Source: an uncultured Clostridia bacterium (GTDB lineage Bacteria > Bacillota > Clostridia > Christensenellales > Borkfalkiaceae). Taken from it: 21,635 nt of DNA. How positions within the stretch are numbered: the first letter of the stretch is position 1; each line of letters opens with the position of its first letter. Made by a program: the position numbers and the translations under genes. Shown in pieces: positions 6,966 to 15,992 of this stretch. The DNA is taken from assembly GCA_937912025.1 (NCBI GenBank), contig CALDOZ010000049.1, positions 1-21,635 on the forward strand, in the 5' to 3' direction. A model generated the notes under the pieces. That model worked only from the letters and a program-made list of their open reading frames with translations. It made no database searches and was not told where the DNA came from.

Positions 6966-8735
6966 TTATAAATTTTTTAACTCATTAAGCGCATCCTTAA
7001 AAGAATTCATTGCTAAAACGTAAGGTTCTTTAGTAGTTAAATCAACGCCTGCTATTTTTAAAAGTTCAGTTGGAGTATCACTACCACCAGATGATAAAAA
7101 CTTAAAATAATTATCAACCGCGGTTTGACCTTCTTTTAATATTTTTTCGCTAATATTTATAGCGCTTATTATACCCGTTGCATATTTATAAACGTAAAAC
7201 GCTCTATAAAAATGTGGAATTCTTGCCCACTCGTAAGATATTTCTTTATCAGAAACAACGCTATCACCGTAATACTTAACGTTAAGGTCAAAGTAAATTT
7301 TATTAAACGCTTCTTTTGTAATAGGTTCTTCGTTTTCCGCCATATTGTGAGCAATATACTCAAATTCAGCAAACATAGTTTGACGGAATAAAGTAGTTCT
7401 AATCGTATCAATGTAATACGAAAGTAAGTATTTTTTCACCTTTTTATCTTGCTCTTTATTTATTAAATATTTAATGAGCAACATTTCGTTAACGGTAGAC
7501 GCTACTTCCGCTACAAAAATTTTATAGTCAGCCTTACTTTGCGGTTGCGACTTATTTGACTTATACGAATGTATTGCATGCCCCATTTCGTGCGCAATTG
7601 TAAACACAGAATGAGTCGTTTTAGTGTGGTTTAATAAAACGTAAGGATGATTTAATCCATAAACGCAGACGCTATACGCTCCGCTACGTTTACCATCGTT
7701 TTCGTAAACGTCAATCCAGCGTTCGTTTTTAGCACGGTCTAATAATTCAATATAGTCTTTACCAAGCGGTTTAAGCCCTTCTTTAACAAGTTCGTACGCA
7801 TCTTCATATTCAAGTTGAATATCGGCGTTTTCAAACATAGGAACGCTAATATCGTACATATAAAGTTTATCGTAACCTAAAAGTTGCTTTCTATATTTAA
7901 TATAGTCGTGCATAACGGGTAAATTTTCATTTACGCTCGCTAGTAAACTTTCATATACTTTTTTATCAACTTCTTCACTAAATAAAGCCTTATCAAGACA
8001 ACTATCAAACTTACGCGCATTTTTTAAAAACACGTCTTTATTCAAGTTGCCACGATATATTGAAGTTATTGTATTTAAAACTTTTTCGTACGCTTTATAA
8101 TACTTTTTATACGCCGATTTTCTAACCTTTCTATCTTGACTTTGCAGTAACGATGAGTACGTTGCGTGCGTCACTTTAACCTTTTTACCGTCAACGGTTA
8201 TAGTTGGAAAATCTAAATCAACGTTATCTATAAAATGGAAAATTTCGTGAAAACCACCTAATACTTTTGATGAAGACGCTAAAAGTTTTTCGCCTTCTTC
8301 ACTAAGCATATGTGGTTTGTATTTAATAATACTTTGTAAATCTCTATCGTAATCTTTTAAAAGTTCACTTTTAGATAGTTTAATTAACGTATCGGTATCA
8401 AGCGAAGAAAGTTCGGTTGAAATAAACGAAGTATTCATTGAAAATTTTAAGTAAACGTTATCAACGGCGTCAGACATTTCAATAGCGCTTTTATTTAAAC
8501 TATTTTCGTCTTTTTTCATCATTGCGTAAACTGAAAGTTTTTCAAGGTCATAAGCAACCTTTTCACATTTTTTATAACAATCGTAAATAGTTTTTTCGTT
8601 ATCTAGTTTGCCTTTATACTCGTCAAAACAAATACTATTAGAAACGTTTTTAAGTAAAGCGTAAAATTCTTTTTCGCTACTAAAAATTTCTTCAGTATTC
8701 CACTTGTATTTAATATCAATATTTTCTCTTTTCAT
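6966..8735 (-). CDS. pepF: oligoendopeptidase F, M3 family metallopeptidase
   Basis: This 589-residue cytoplasmic zinc peptidase degrades short peptides. The zinc site is HEMGHAIHS, His382 and His386 as ligands with Glu383 catalytic, and Glu410 in FVAEVAS is the expected third ligand. The N-terminus (KRENIDIKYKWNTEEIF) and the total length are typical of PepF, which is usually near 600 residues. The ATG is fused to the preceding stop as TAATG, so translation is probably coupled to the small membrane protein upstream. No signal peptide is visible. Confidence 0.93.
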   Translation of the reverse strand: MKRENIDIKYKWNTEEIFSSEKEFYALLKNVSNSICFDEYKGKLDNEKTIYDCYKKCEKVAYDLEKLSVYAMMKKDENSLNKSAIEMSDAVDNVYLKFSMNTSFISTELSSLDTDTLIKLSKSELLKDYDRDLQSIIKYKPHMLSEEGEKLLASSSKVLGGFHEIFHFIDNVDLDFPTITVDGKKVKVTHATYSSLLQSQDRKVRKSAYKKYYKAYEKVLNTITSIYRGNLNKDVFLKNARKFDSCLDKALFSEEVDKKVYESLLASVNENLPVMHDYIKYRKQLLGYDKLYMYDISVPMFENADIQLEYEDAYELVKEGLKPLGKDYIELLDRAKNERWIDVYENDGKRSGAYSVCVYGLNHPYVLLNHTKTTHSVFTIAHEMGHAIHSYKSNKSQPQSKADYKIFVAEVASTVNEMLLIKYLINKEQDKKVKKYLLSYYIDTIRTTLFRQTMFAEFEYIAHNMAENEEPITKEAFNKIYFDLNVKYYGDSVVSDKEISYEWARIPHFYRAFYVYKYATGIISAINISEKILKEGQTAVDNYFKFLSSGGSDTPTELLKIAGVDLTTKEPYVLAMNSFKDALNELKNL

Positions 8736-9262
8736 TAATTTGACTTCCTTGAAATAATTTCATAACCAACAAGCATATTTGAAGTTGTTGAAATTTTTAA
8801 TATATCGCCTACTAACAAATCTAGTTCCTTAATTTCATTATCAATTAAAACTGTGCGTTCAACGTAATCGTCTTCTTGCTCGGACCATTCAATAACGTTC
8901 ATTTTATAAAAATCAACGCCGTATTTAACGGTAAGAGTTTTATCAAAACTTAAAACGGTTACGTCTGAAATAACTTTTTCATTATCTAAAAAATCAATAA
9001 CGCAATCTCTATACTTAACAATTCTACCGTAAGGAATAGATAAAAACACTACTGAAAACGCAGTAAATACCCCGCCAAGCGTTAAAACGATAATAAGTAA
9101 TGGGGTTTCTAACGGGGTACCGTACGGACGCGTAGAATAATAAACAATAAGCGTAATTTCTATTGCAAGCACGATTATAAACGCAAAAATATACCATAAA
9201 AGGTATTTATTACGCATTTTATTTATTTTATTAAACGATTCTTCTGAATATAATTGTATCAT
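8735..9262 (-). CDS. small membrane protein of unknown function (175 aa)
   Basis: I do not recognise a family. The protein has a short charged N-terminus, two clear membrane segments (about residues 20-42 and 53-77) joined by a short polar loop containing YYSTRPYG, and a soluble C-terminal part of about 95 residues rich in beta-type segments and acidic residues. The second half may be a small beta-barrel-like domain facing the cytoplasm, but this is inference. It is fused by TAATG to pepF and overlaps the gene before it by four bases (ATGA), so it belongs to the lepB-pepF part of the long minus-strand run. Confidence 0.8.
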   Translation of the reverse strand: MIQLYSEESFNKINKMRNKYLLWYIFAFIIVLAIEITLIVYYSTRPYGTPLETPLLIIVLTLGGVFTAFSVVFLSIPYGRIVKYRDCVIDFLDNEKVISDVTVLSFDKTLTVKYGVDFYKMNVIEWSEQEDDYVERTVLIDNEIKELDLLVGDILKISTTSNMLVGYEIISRKSN

Positions 9263-9687
9263 TTTTTCTCCACGTCTTTTTTATAATCAGTTTTAACGTA
9301 TTTTAAACCGCTATCAGTTTTTAAAAACAATTCGTATCTATCAGGATATTCAGCAAACATATATCTATTATCTTGCTTAACTTCGTAATAAACAACGTTA
9401 TTATTTACTTCTTTTTTATTATCGCTTTTATTTTTTAAAGTATTATTATCAATTTGACTACTTTTTTTAGCAACGTTTTTACCGCTTGATTTTTCTTTGT
9501 TTTTAGGAAAAATTATTCTAAATATTGAATATAGTAACGTTGTAAAAACTAAAACGTGCGTTATTGCAAAAATTATAGAACCATAACTGACGTCAAGACC
9601 TAAAAAAAACAAAATAAAATACAGTAAATAAATTGCTAAAATAATAATTAAATTTAATTTTTTAATTAAAAATTTAATAAACTTCAT
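9259..9687 (-). CDS. small membrane protein of unknown function (142 aa)
   Basis: No family is recognised. Two hydrophobic segments (about 11-31 and 36-60) are followed by a strongly charged Lys/Asn/Ser-rich linker (about 61-95) and a C-terminal stretch of about 45 residues, starting VVYYEVKQDNRYMF, which reads like a small folded domain. It overlaps lepB upstream and the 175-residue membrane protein downstream by four bases each (ATGA), so all three are probably translated together. Because it always follows the signal peptidase here, a role at the membrane is plausible, but nothing specific can be said. Confidence 0.78.
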   Translation of the reverse strand: MKFIKFLIKKLNLIIILAIYLLYFILFFLGLDVSYGSIIFAITHVLVFTTLLYSIFRIIFPKNKEKSSGKNVAKKSSQIDNNTLKNKSDNKKEVNNNVVYYEVKQDNRYMFAEYPDRYELFLKTDSGLKYVKTDYKKDVEKK

Positions 9688-10343
9688 TCTTTATTGCTAC
9701 CAAAAATTTTTGTCGTAACGTCTTTATTGTCAACCCAAAATTGATGAACAACACCCTTAATTTGTTCTTGTTTGACAATACCAACGTAAGTTGGCGACTG
9801 CGTTTGAGTATTTTCGTTACCAAAACTATCAAAATAAGTTCTACTATCTACGCTATTACACCTATTATCGCCAAGAACGAAAAACTCACCCTTGCCGAGT
9901 GTTACTCTAGGAATATCAATTTTACCCGTTGTATTCAAATACGTTTTATTATCAGGTTCTTTAATATACGGCTCGTCTAAAATTTCCTTTACAGTCTTGC
10001 CGTCTTTTTGATATTCAACGTAAACAATTCCATTAAGAGTATAGACGGTGTCGCCCTCCATACCAATTACGCGTTTAATATAATCTTCTTTATCGTTTTG
10101 ACTAAAAACTATTATATCTTGACGTTTAGGCTTTGCAAGTCTATCTAAAATTAATACGTCGCCTTCATCAAGAGTGTTAGTCATTGAGGTTTGTTGAACG
10201 CAAACGGTAGAAATCCAGACGTTTGAAAGGAAAAACAAAAACACAATTAAAAGTATTGCCGTAACCCAAATAATTACGTCTACAATTAAATCTTTTTTTG
10301 TGTAATTTTCTTTTACTTTATGATTTAAAAGATTAATTTGCAT
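9684..10343 (-). CDS. lepB: type I signal peptidase
   Basis: This 219-residue membrane enzyme removes signal peptides from exported proteins on the outer face of the membrane. One N-terminal membrane anchor (about 21-42) is followed by the catalytic serine in QTSMTNTL (Ser53), the catalytic lysine in DYIKRVIGMEGD (Lys90) and the conserved GDNRCNSVDSR box (158-168). This is the single-anchor Gram-positive SipS-like form; length is slightly above Bacillus SipS. AGAGG lies before the ATG inside the DUF951 gene, which it overlaps by 11 bases. Confidence 0.95.
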   Translation of the reverse strand: MQINLLNHKVKENYTKKDLIVDVIIWVTAILLIVFLFFLSNVWISTVCVQQTSMTNTLDEGDVLILDRLAKPKRQDIIVFSQNDKEDYIKRVIGMEGDTVYTLNGIVYVEYQKDGKTVKEILDEPYIKEPDNKTYLNTTGKIDIPRVTLGKGEFFVLGDNRCNSVDSRTYFDSFGNENTQTQSPTYVGIVKQEQIKGVVHQFWVDNKDVTTKIFGSNKE

Positions 10344-10524
10344 TACTTTCCTCTACAACTTTTTTGAGCCTTTTTTGAAAATCAGGAATGGATAACATTA
10401 CGGTATGATTGCATTTTAAGCACTTGATTTTAATATCAGCGCCCGTTCTTGTTACAATCCACTCATCACTACCGCAAGGATGTTTCTTTTTCGTTATAAT
10501 TTTATTACCAACACTAACGTTCAT
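10333..10524 (-). CDS. DUF951 family protein
   Basis: A 63-residue protein that matches the DUF951 family as I know it from Firmicutes: HPCGSDEWIVTRTGAD followed by IKCLKCNHTVML and a basic C-terminus. Cys17, Cys35 and Cys38, with the neighbouring His residues, suggest a small metal-binding or nucleic-acid-binding fold, but the family's function is not established to my knowledge. It starts by TAATG overlap with the end of the alpha/beta hydrolase gene and overlaps lepB by 11 bases, so it sits in the middle of a coupled group. Confidence 0.88.
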   Translation of the reverse strand: MNVSVGNKIITKKKHPCGSDEWIVTRTGADIKIKCLKCNHTVMLSIPDFQKRLKKVVEESNAN

Positions 10525-12176
10525 TATAACACCAAAATATTATTAATTGTAAATTTACCAATAGACTTAAACGTAACTGAAATAATTTTAGTAAAGTCTT
10601 CAATAGGTAAACCTTTGTCATTTTTAAAATCACTAAATTCAGTTATAGCGTTTTGCCAAACTTCGCCACCCGTAACATTAACCACGCAAGAGTACTCATT
10701 GTTACCGTCACTTAATACAACGTCAAGCGAAGTAAATTCCGACGCGTAAACGTCAAACTTAATAAACGAATTTTCGCTAAAATTATTCGCTAAACTTCTT
10801 ATTGAGTAAGTTGTAATAGCGTTTACCGTTGATAAACCTTTTATGCCGTTTGGACCTTCTATTAGTTTATACAAATTTTCTGTTGTAAAAACGTCGCAAA
10901 TAAGTGGCGATTTAATATCAGTTGCTAAAAATTCAATTAAGTTATTATCTGCATTAAATAAAATATTAGGAATTTTAGCGTCAATTTTTAAGTCAATTTT
11001 TTTATAAACGAACCTTGACGACACCGTATACCCGTTTTTATATCTAACAATAACGTACGCTAAAATTGATTTTACTGAATTTTTCAGTTTTAACTTGTAA
11101 ACGTTTTTACCATTTTTATCAGCGCCTATAGGTAAAACGTCGTACCAAACTCTAAAAAGATGATCGCTATCATTAAAACTTGTTAAAAGTTTAACGTTTT
11201 CAACGTCGCTTTTATTTGAATAATTTATATTATAGTTAACTACACCGTCATTAAACTCAACTTCAAGTTGTGGTTGCTCTGGAAGACGTAATTTTTCATT
11301 TGCTAAGTGTTTTTTTAAGAAGATATCAACATTTTTTAAGCATTCGTCGTCTAAAACGTCAATTGAAGACGGTATAAAGTTAAAGTTTACGTTTTTTTGA
11401 TTATTTATTCTGGATAAAGTATCAACAGCGCGTTCAGGGTTAAATTCAGTATTATTAGTTGAACCTAAAAATAATACTGGACATTCAACGTACTGAGCGT
11501 ACGCTTGCGCGTCAACGGCGGCAAGAAATCTAAAACGTTCGTCGTTCATTTCAATTTCCGCATCAGAACGCTTGTCTACATCTTTATAAGCAAGCCAACC
11601 AGCGCCAAATAAGAATATTGCCGAAGAAATTCGCTTGTCAATACCCGCAAGTTGCCAAAGTACGTTAGCGCCGTACTTAATACCTATTGCGGATATTTTT
11701 TTATTGGGATTATTTTCTTGCAAAAAGTTTAAAGCGTAACGAGCAACGGCAGTCCACTCATACCAACAAGTTTCTTTGGCGGTTTTATCGGCAAAATAAA
11801 ACGTTCTATCAGAAGAATGATAATTGGCATACGAAATATCGCTTGGATATTTAGTAAAGTTTTTAACACCTTCACGCTCGCCACAATAATCAATAAACAA
11901 AACGTCGTAACCTTGTTTTACAAAGTACAAAACAAACTCTTCGTCAATACTACTATCGCAATCAGGGAGTATCAAAATAGAGCCTTTAGAATTTGCTTTT
12001 TGCTTAGCGTACAAGCCGTAAATTCTTACGCGACCTTTGTCAGTTTGCCTACCTGAAAAATATATGTAGTTGTAATCTACCATTCCAAGCGAAACGACGT
12101 TAATTTTACTTTCTTTAAGCGGAAGAGTTAAATTAAAATCATTCCATAATGAAAACGGGGTTAAAATATCAGCCAT
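10524..12176 (-). CDS. alpha/beta-hydrolase-fold protein, probably catalytically inactive
   Basis: The first 300 or so of 550 residues resemble the acetyl-xylan-esterase/dienelactone hydrolase group: GSILILPDCD strand, FVKQGYDVLFIDYCGE, then IGIKYGANVLWQLAGIDKR and SAIFLFGAGW. In active relatives the elbow is GxSxG; here it is GIKYG with Lys167 in place of the nucleophile. The place where an Asp is expected (GTND-like) reads STNN (239-242) and the segment where the His should fall (about 268-276) contains none. After residue 300 there are beta-rich regions, the last of which (from about 425) recalls a jelly-roll carbohydrate-binding-type domain. There is no signal peptide. It lies between sbcC (10-base gap) and the DUF951 gene (TAATG overlap). 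Function is unknown. Confidence 0.75.
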   Translation of the reverse strand: MADILTPFSLWNDFNLTLPLKESKINVVSLGMVDYNYIYFSGRQTDKGRVRIYGLYAKQKANSKGSILILPDCDSSIDEEFVLYFVKQGYDVLFIDYCGEREGVKNFTKYPSDISYANYHSSDRTFYFADKTAKETCWYEWTAVARYALNFLQENNPNKKISAIGIKYGANVLWQLAGIDKRISSAIFLFGAGWLAYKDVDKRSDAEIEMNDERFRFLAAVDAQAYAQYVECPVLFLGSTNNTEFNPERAVDTLSRINNQKNVNFNFIPSSIDVLDDECLKNVDIFLKKHLANEKLRLPEQPQLEVEFNDGVVNYNINYSNKSDVENVKLLTSFNDSDHLFRVWYDVLPIGADKNGKNVYKLKLKNSVKSILAYVIVRYKNGYTVSSRFVYKKIDLKIDAKIPNILFNADNNLIEFLATDIKSPLICDVFTTENLYKLIEGPNGIKGLSTVNAITTYSIRSLANNFSENSFIKFDVYASEFTSLDVVLSDGNNEYSCVVNVTGGEVWQNAITEFSDFKNDKGLPIEDFTKIISVTFKSIGKFTINNILVL

Positions 12177-12186
12177 AATATATCCT

Positions 12187-14826
12187 TTAAGTTAATTGAT
12201 ACGAAATTTGTGAACCGTGTTCAAACGTTTGTGATTTTACAAAAATTTTAGCGTCAACAGCGTCGATAAGTTCGGGAACGTGAGAAATTAAACCTATTGA
12301 GAAGTTTGAGTTTTTAAGTTTATTTAAACTTTCAACTACCGTTTCAGTTAATGCTCTATCTAAAGTTCCAAAACCTTCATCTAAGAAGAAAAACTCTATT
12401 GGTCTCATAGACTTAGCAAAAATTTCTTGCGATAACGCTAATGCAAGTGAAAGTGATATGATAAACGTTTCTCCACCAGATAAAGTGCTGACAGGTCTTA
12501 CAGCGCCACCGTTTAAATTATCAACTACTAAAAACTCGCCCTTATATTCAAGGCCGTATTTACCACTTGACAAAGTAGTTACTGTTTTACGAGCAAGTTT
12601 GGTAATTTCTTTTAAATATTCGTCGGCAATAAATTCAAGAAGTTTGCGTTTATCTACCACCTTATAAAGTGTATCTATAATATTTTGTTTATATATTACT
12701 TCTTTAAGGTTATCTTCTATTATACACTTATTTTTAAAATTTTGCTCGTAATTTTTACAACTATTTTGTAATTTTCCGTAATTTTCAGAAATTTCTAACA
12801 AGTTTTTTAATAAATCTTCATTATTTTGCTTAACTGAAATGAAATTTTCTAAGTCAAAGTTGCTTTGAGATAGAATTTTTTCCTTTTCATTAAGTTCAGT
12901 TTTGTATGCGTTTACAACGCTAACATATTTACTAACTTCGTTTTTTAAGGTTTCGTTTTTACCAAATTTTTCATAAACGTATTTTGCTTTATCAACGCTA
13001 TTATAATTATCAAAGAATGAATTGTTAAGTTTAACTTTTGAAATTTCACATCTTTCAATTAAGGTATTAACGTTACTTTCAAGCGAAGTTATTTCATTTT
13101 TAAAACTTACTAAATCATTGCGAATTTCTTCATACTTATTTTCAATGAATTGAATTTTTTCGTTTGTTTTATCAAGTCTACTAATTAACCAATTTTTATG
13201 AGTTTGTAAATCTTCACCGTTAGTTTCATTACTTATTTTTGCTTTACTATTAAGCGCGCGTTCTTTAATTTGCGCGCCTTGTTCTTTTATGTGCGCGTTT
13301 GAAGTTGTTATAGTTGAAATTTGACTTTGAAGTAATGAAACGTCATTTGAAAGTTTTTGAATTTTATTAGATAAAGTGTCAATTTCACTTAGTTTACTCT
13401 CAGCGTCCTTAATTGATGAAAGAACGTCAACACTAACTTTATCGCCAAGTAAACTAATTTTTTCTACAATTACGCTTATACGTTCAAATACTGCGTTTTT
13501 GATTTGCTTAGCATTTTCAAATTCACTAAGACACTTTAAACTTTCAAGAAATTTTAACTCTTCGTTAAGTAAAACGCCGTTACTGTCGCTTGCAACTAAA
13601 TTAATTACTTCGTTAAAAATTGCAGTTGAATTTAAACTCTCTTTTTTAGTTGTTAAATTTTGAATTTCTTCATTCAATTGAGTAAGTTTTGCATTTAATT
13701 TATCAAGTTGTTTTTCGTTATTTTCAAACTCAATTTTAAGATCGTTAATCTTTTTAACGTCTAACAAATATTCGCTGTACAATTCACTCAGCAAATTAAG
13801 TTTTTCAATCTTGACTTTAAATTCGTTTTGACATTCTTTTAATTTTGGAAGGTCAACTTCTTTATTTTTAGTAATATCAACAAAATTTTTTTCTTTCATA
13901 ACAAGAGTTAAAAGCATCTTTTCTCGCTCGTTAGATTTTTGATGAATTTGATTGTTTAACTCTTCAATTTCATTAGCCGTATCAACGATAATTTTTATTT
14001 TATCAATAACGTTAAAAACTTGTTGAGCCTCAAAATAATAGTCGCTATTTTCAGCAAACTTTAGTAGTTCTGAATTTAAAAAATCTACTCTTAATTTATC
14101 ATTATAAAAACTTTCATTTTTACTGATATATTCTTGATTTTTAGATATTTTTTCATTTGTTAATTTAAAAGTATTAGTCAAATCGTTTAACTGGTTTTGA
14201 ACTTCTAACAAACCATCGCTTGTGTACTCGCTTAAATTATTTAATCTATCGCTTAACACGTCAAATTCAGTTTTGATTTTAAACCTTTCACTATCAAGTT
14301 TACTTTTAAGGTTAACGCCGTACTTTTCTAAACCAAACAAGTTTTCAATTATACTTATTCTTTCACTTCTACTAGAAGATAAAAACTTATCAAACTTACC
14401 TTGTGGTAAAACTATACACTGTTCAAACTCTGAACTTTTTAGACCTATAATTTGTAAAATTTTATCATTAACGTCTTTAGTCTTTTCGGCAATGCAAAAC
14501 TTACCATCGCCCGTTATTTCATATAAATAACTTTGTGATGGTTTTTCTACAAAGAACGTTCTTTCAACTTCATAAGTACGTCTAACGCCTTCATAAGATA
14601 TTTCAAATACAAAATTTATATAAGTTTTATTAGTTCGCTTATTGATGTGTTCTTTATCGAAATTAGCGTATAATGCGTAAACAATACCGTCAAGCAACGT
14701 GCTTTTACCAGAGCCGGTATCGCCAAAAATCCCAAACATTCCCCTTTTTAAAAGTTGATAAAAATCAACGGTGACTTTCTCATTAAAACTTTTTAAGCCG
14801 GAAATTGTAAGCCTTATAGGTTTCAT
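12187..14826 (-). CDS. sbcC: SbcC/Rad50-type exonuclease subunit lacking a CxxC hook
   Basis: This 879-residue SMC-like ATPase pairs with SbcD to open and cut hairpins and protein-blocked DNA ends. The N-terminal ATPase lobe has Walker A GDTGSGKST (35-43) and a Q-loop in PQGKFDKFL (141-149); long coiled-coil-forming arms follow; the C-terminal lobe has the signature LSGGE (782-786), Walker B FFFLDE (812-817) and His849. SbcC is usually about 1000-1050 residues, so the arms are short. Rad50/SbcC normally carries CPxC at the coiled-coil apex; none of the cysteines here form CxxC, and the apex region (about 400-450) has only Cys432. The start overlaps sbcD by ATGA. Confidence 0.93.
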   Translation of the reverse strand: MKPIRLTISGLKSFNEKVTVDFYQLLKRGMFGIFGDTGSGKSTLLDGIVYALYANFDKEHINKRTNKTYINFVFEISYEGVRRTYEVERTFFVEKPSQSYLYEITGDGKFCIAEKTKDVNDKILQIIGLKSSEFEQCIVLPQGKFDKFLSSSRSERISIIENLFGLEKYGVNLKSKLDSERFKIKTEFDVLSDRLNNLSEYTSDGLLEVQNQLNDLTNTFKLTNEKISKNQEYISKNESFYNDKLRVDFLNSELLKFAENSDYYFEAQQVFNVIDKIKIIVDTANEIEELNNQIHQKSNEREKMLLTLVMKEKNFVDITKNKEVDLPKLKECQNEFKVKIEKLNLLSELYSEYLLDVKKINDLKIEFENNEKQLDKLNAKLTQLNEEIQNLTTKKESLNSTAIFNEVINLVASDSNGVLLNEELKFLESLKCLSEFENAKQIKNAVFERISVIVEKISLLGDKVSVDVLSSIKDAESKLSEIDTLSNKIQKLSNDVSLLQSQISTITTSNAHIKEQGAQIKERALNSKAKISNETNGEDLQTHKNWLISRLDKTNEKIQFIENKYEEIRNDLVSFKNEITSLESNVNTLIERCEISKVKLNNSFFDNYNSVDKAKYVYEKFGKNETLKNEVSKYVSVVNAYKTELNEKEKILSQSNFDLENFISVKQNNEDLLKNLLEISENYGKLQNSCKNYEQNFKNKCIIEDNLKEVIYKQNIIDTLYKVVDKRKLLEFIADEYLKEITKLARKTVTTLSSGKYGLEYKGEFLVVDNLNGGAVRPVSTLSGGETFIISLSLALALSQEIFAKSMRPIEFFFLDEGFGTLDRALTETVVESLNKLKNSNFSIGLISHVPELIDAVDAKIFVKSQTFEHGSQISYQLT

Positions 14827-15992
14827 TTATCGTCCTCCGTTGCAATAATTTTTAAAAACAACTCTAAAACTTCTTTCTCAGGTTCAGAGCCGTATAAATT
14901 TTTATAATGAGCTACAAAAAGTTCTTGGTCAGACAATTTTCGCCTATCAACGCTTGAAAAATCAAACTCGTCTTCTTTAGTTATTATTTCAAGAGAAATC
15001 AAATTTTCAAACTTTGTGTGTAAAAACTTTGTTTCCTCGGTTGTTAAAGGTCTATCGGTATGTAAAACAAGTTCAATATAATACTCGCTATAATTATTCA
15101 AAACGTCTTCACAGTTTAAAAACCCTTCAACTTCAAGCGATTTTAGTTTTTTACCGCCAACGTATGGAACAAATTTTAAATTACTAATTTTACCTTGAAT
15201 AACGTCAAACTCGTTAAAAGTTTTTAAAATTCCAGCCTCATCAAAGGCATATTCTAAAATACTACCGCTATAATGAACGTTTTTAGTTGTGCTTACGCAT
15301 TGTTTTTTATGTAAATGACCAAGAGCAGTATAAATACAATTATCATTTATAACGCCGTGATTTACCCTCCTAATTCCACCAAGGTCAATAGGACGCTCGG
15401 TAGAACTGCCTTCACCACCAAGCATAAACAAATGAGTTACTAAAATTTCAGGTAAATTATCATGGTTATATTTAGCGCCGTTACTTATCCAGCGTTTAAT
15501 TTTTTCATCATAACTTTCATTATCGTTGACTTTTTCTTTTAGGCGCGCTTCAGTTGGGTAGGACAACGCGTTAAAAAATACTTTTTCACCATTATTATCT
15601 TCAAAAACAAAAGTATTTTCGTTATTTTTTACAAGTTTAACGTTTGTAAGCGTTTTTTCGGAATAATTTTTAGCGCCTGCAAAATAAACGCCGTACTCTT
15701 CAGCAAGTGAATATGAAGCGTAAAGCCTATCGTTATCATCGTGATTACCGCTAATAATTAATACGGCGCGCTTGTAGTTAGATAATTTTTTAATAACGTC
15801 AAAAAACAACTCTTCTGCTTCTGCTGGCGGAGAGTAAGTATCGTAAACGTCACCTGCTATAATAACGACGTCGGCATTAATGCTATCAACGTAATTACAA
15901 AAATTAAATAAAACTTCTTTTTGCTCGTTAATGCGTTCGCGATTTTTAAGTTTTTTTCCTAAATGCCAATCTGACGTGTGAATAATTTTCAA
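14823..15992 (-). CDS. sbcD: SbcD/Mre11-type nuclease subunit
   Basis: A 389-residue calcineurin-like phosphoesterase, the nuclease of the SbcCD complex. Metal-binding motifs are in order: SDWHLG (Asp8, His10), AGDVYD (Asp48), SGNHDD (Asn83, His84), VTHLF and ALGHLHKK. Length is typical. The start codon is TTG at 15992, chosen because the conserved MKIIHTSDWH begins there and GGAG (minus strand, 15999-16002) lies six bases upstream; no ATG fits. It is the first gene of a run of ten tightly packed minus-strand genes. Confidence 0.94.
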   Translation of the reverse strand: MKIIHTSDWHLGKKLKNRERINEQKEVLFNFCNYVDSINADVVIIAGDVYDTYSPPAEAEELFFDVIKKLSNYKRAVLIISGNHDDNDRLYASYSLAEEYGVYFAGAKNYSEKTLTNVKLVKNNENTFVFEDNNGEKVFFNALSYPTEARLKEKVNDNESYDEKIKRWISNGAKYNHDNLPEILVTHLFMLGGEGSSTERPIDLGGIRRVNHGVINDNCIYTALGHLHKKQCVSTTKNVHYSGSILEYAFDEAGILKTFNEFDVIQGKISNLKFVPYVGGKKLKSLEVEGFLNCEDVLNNYSEYYIELVLHTDRPLTTEETKFLHTKFENLISLEIITKEDEFDFSSVDRRKLSDQELFVAHYKNLYGSEPEKEVLELFLKIIATEDDK

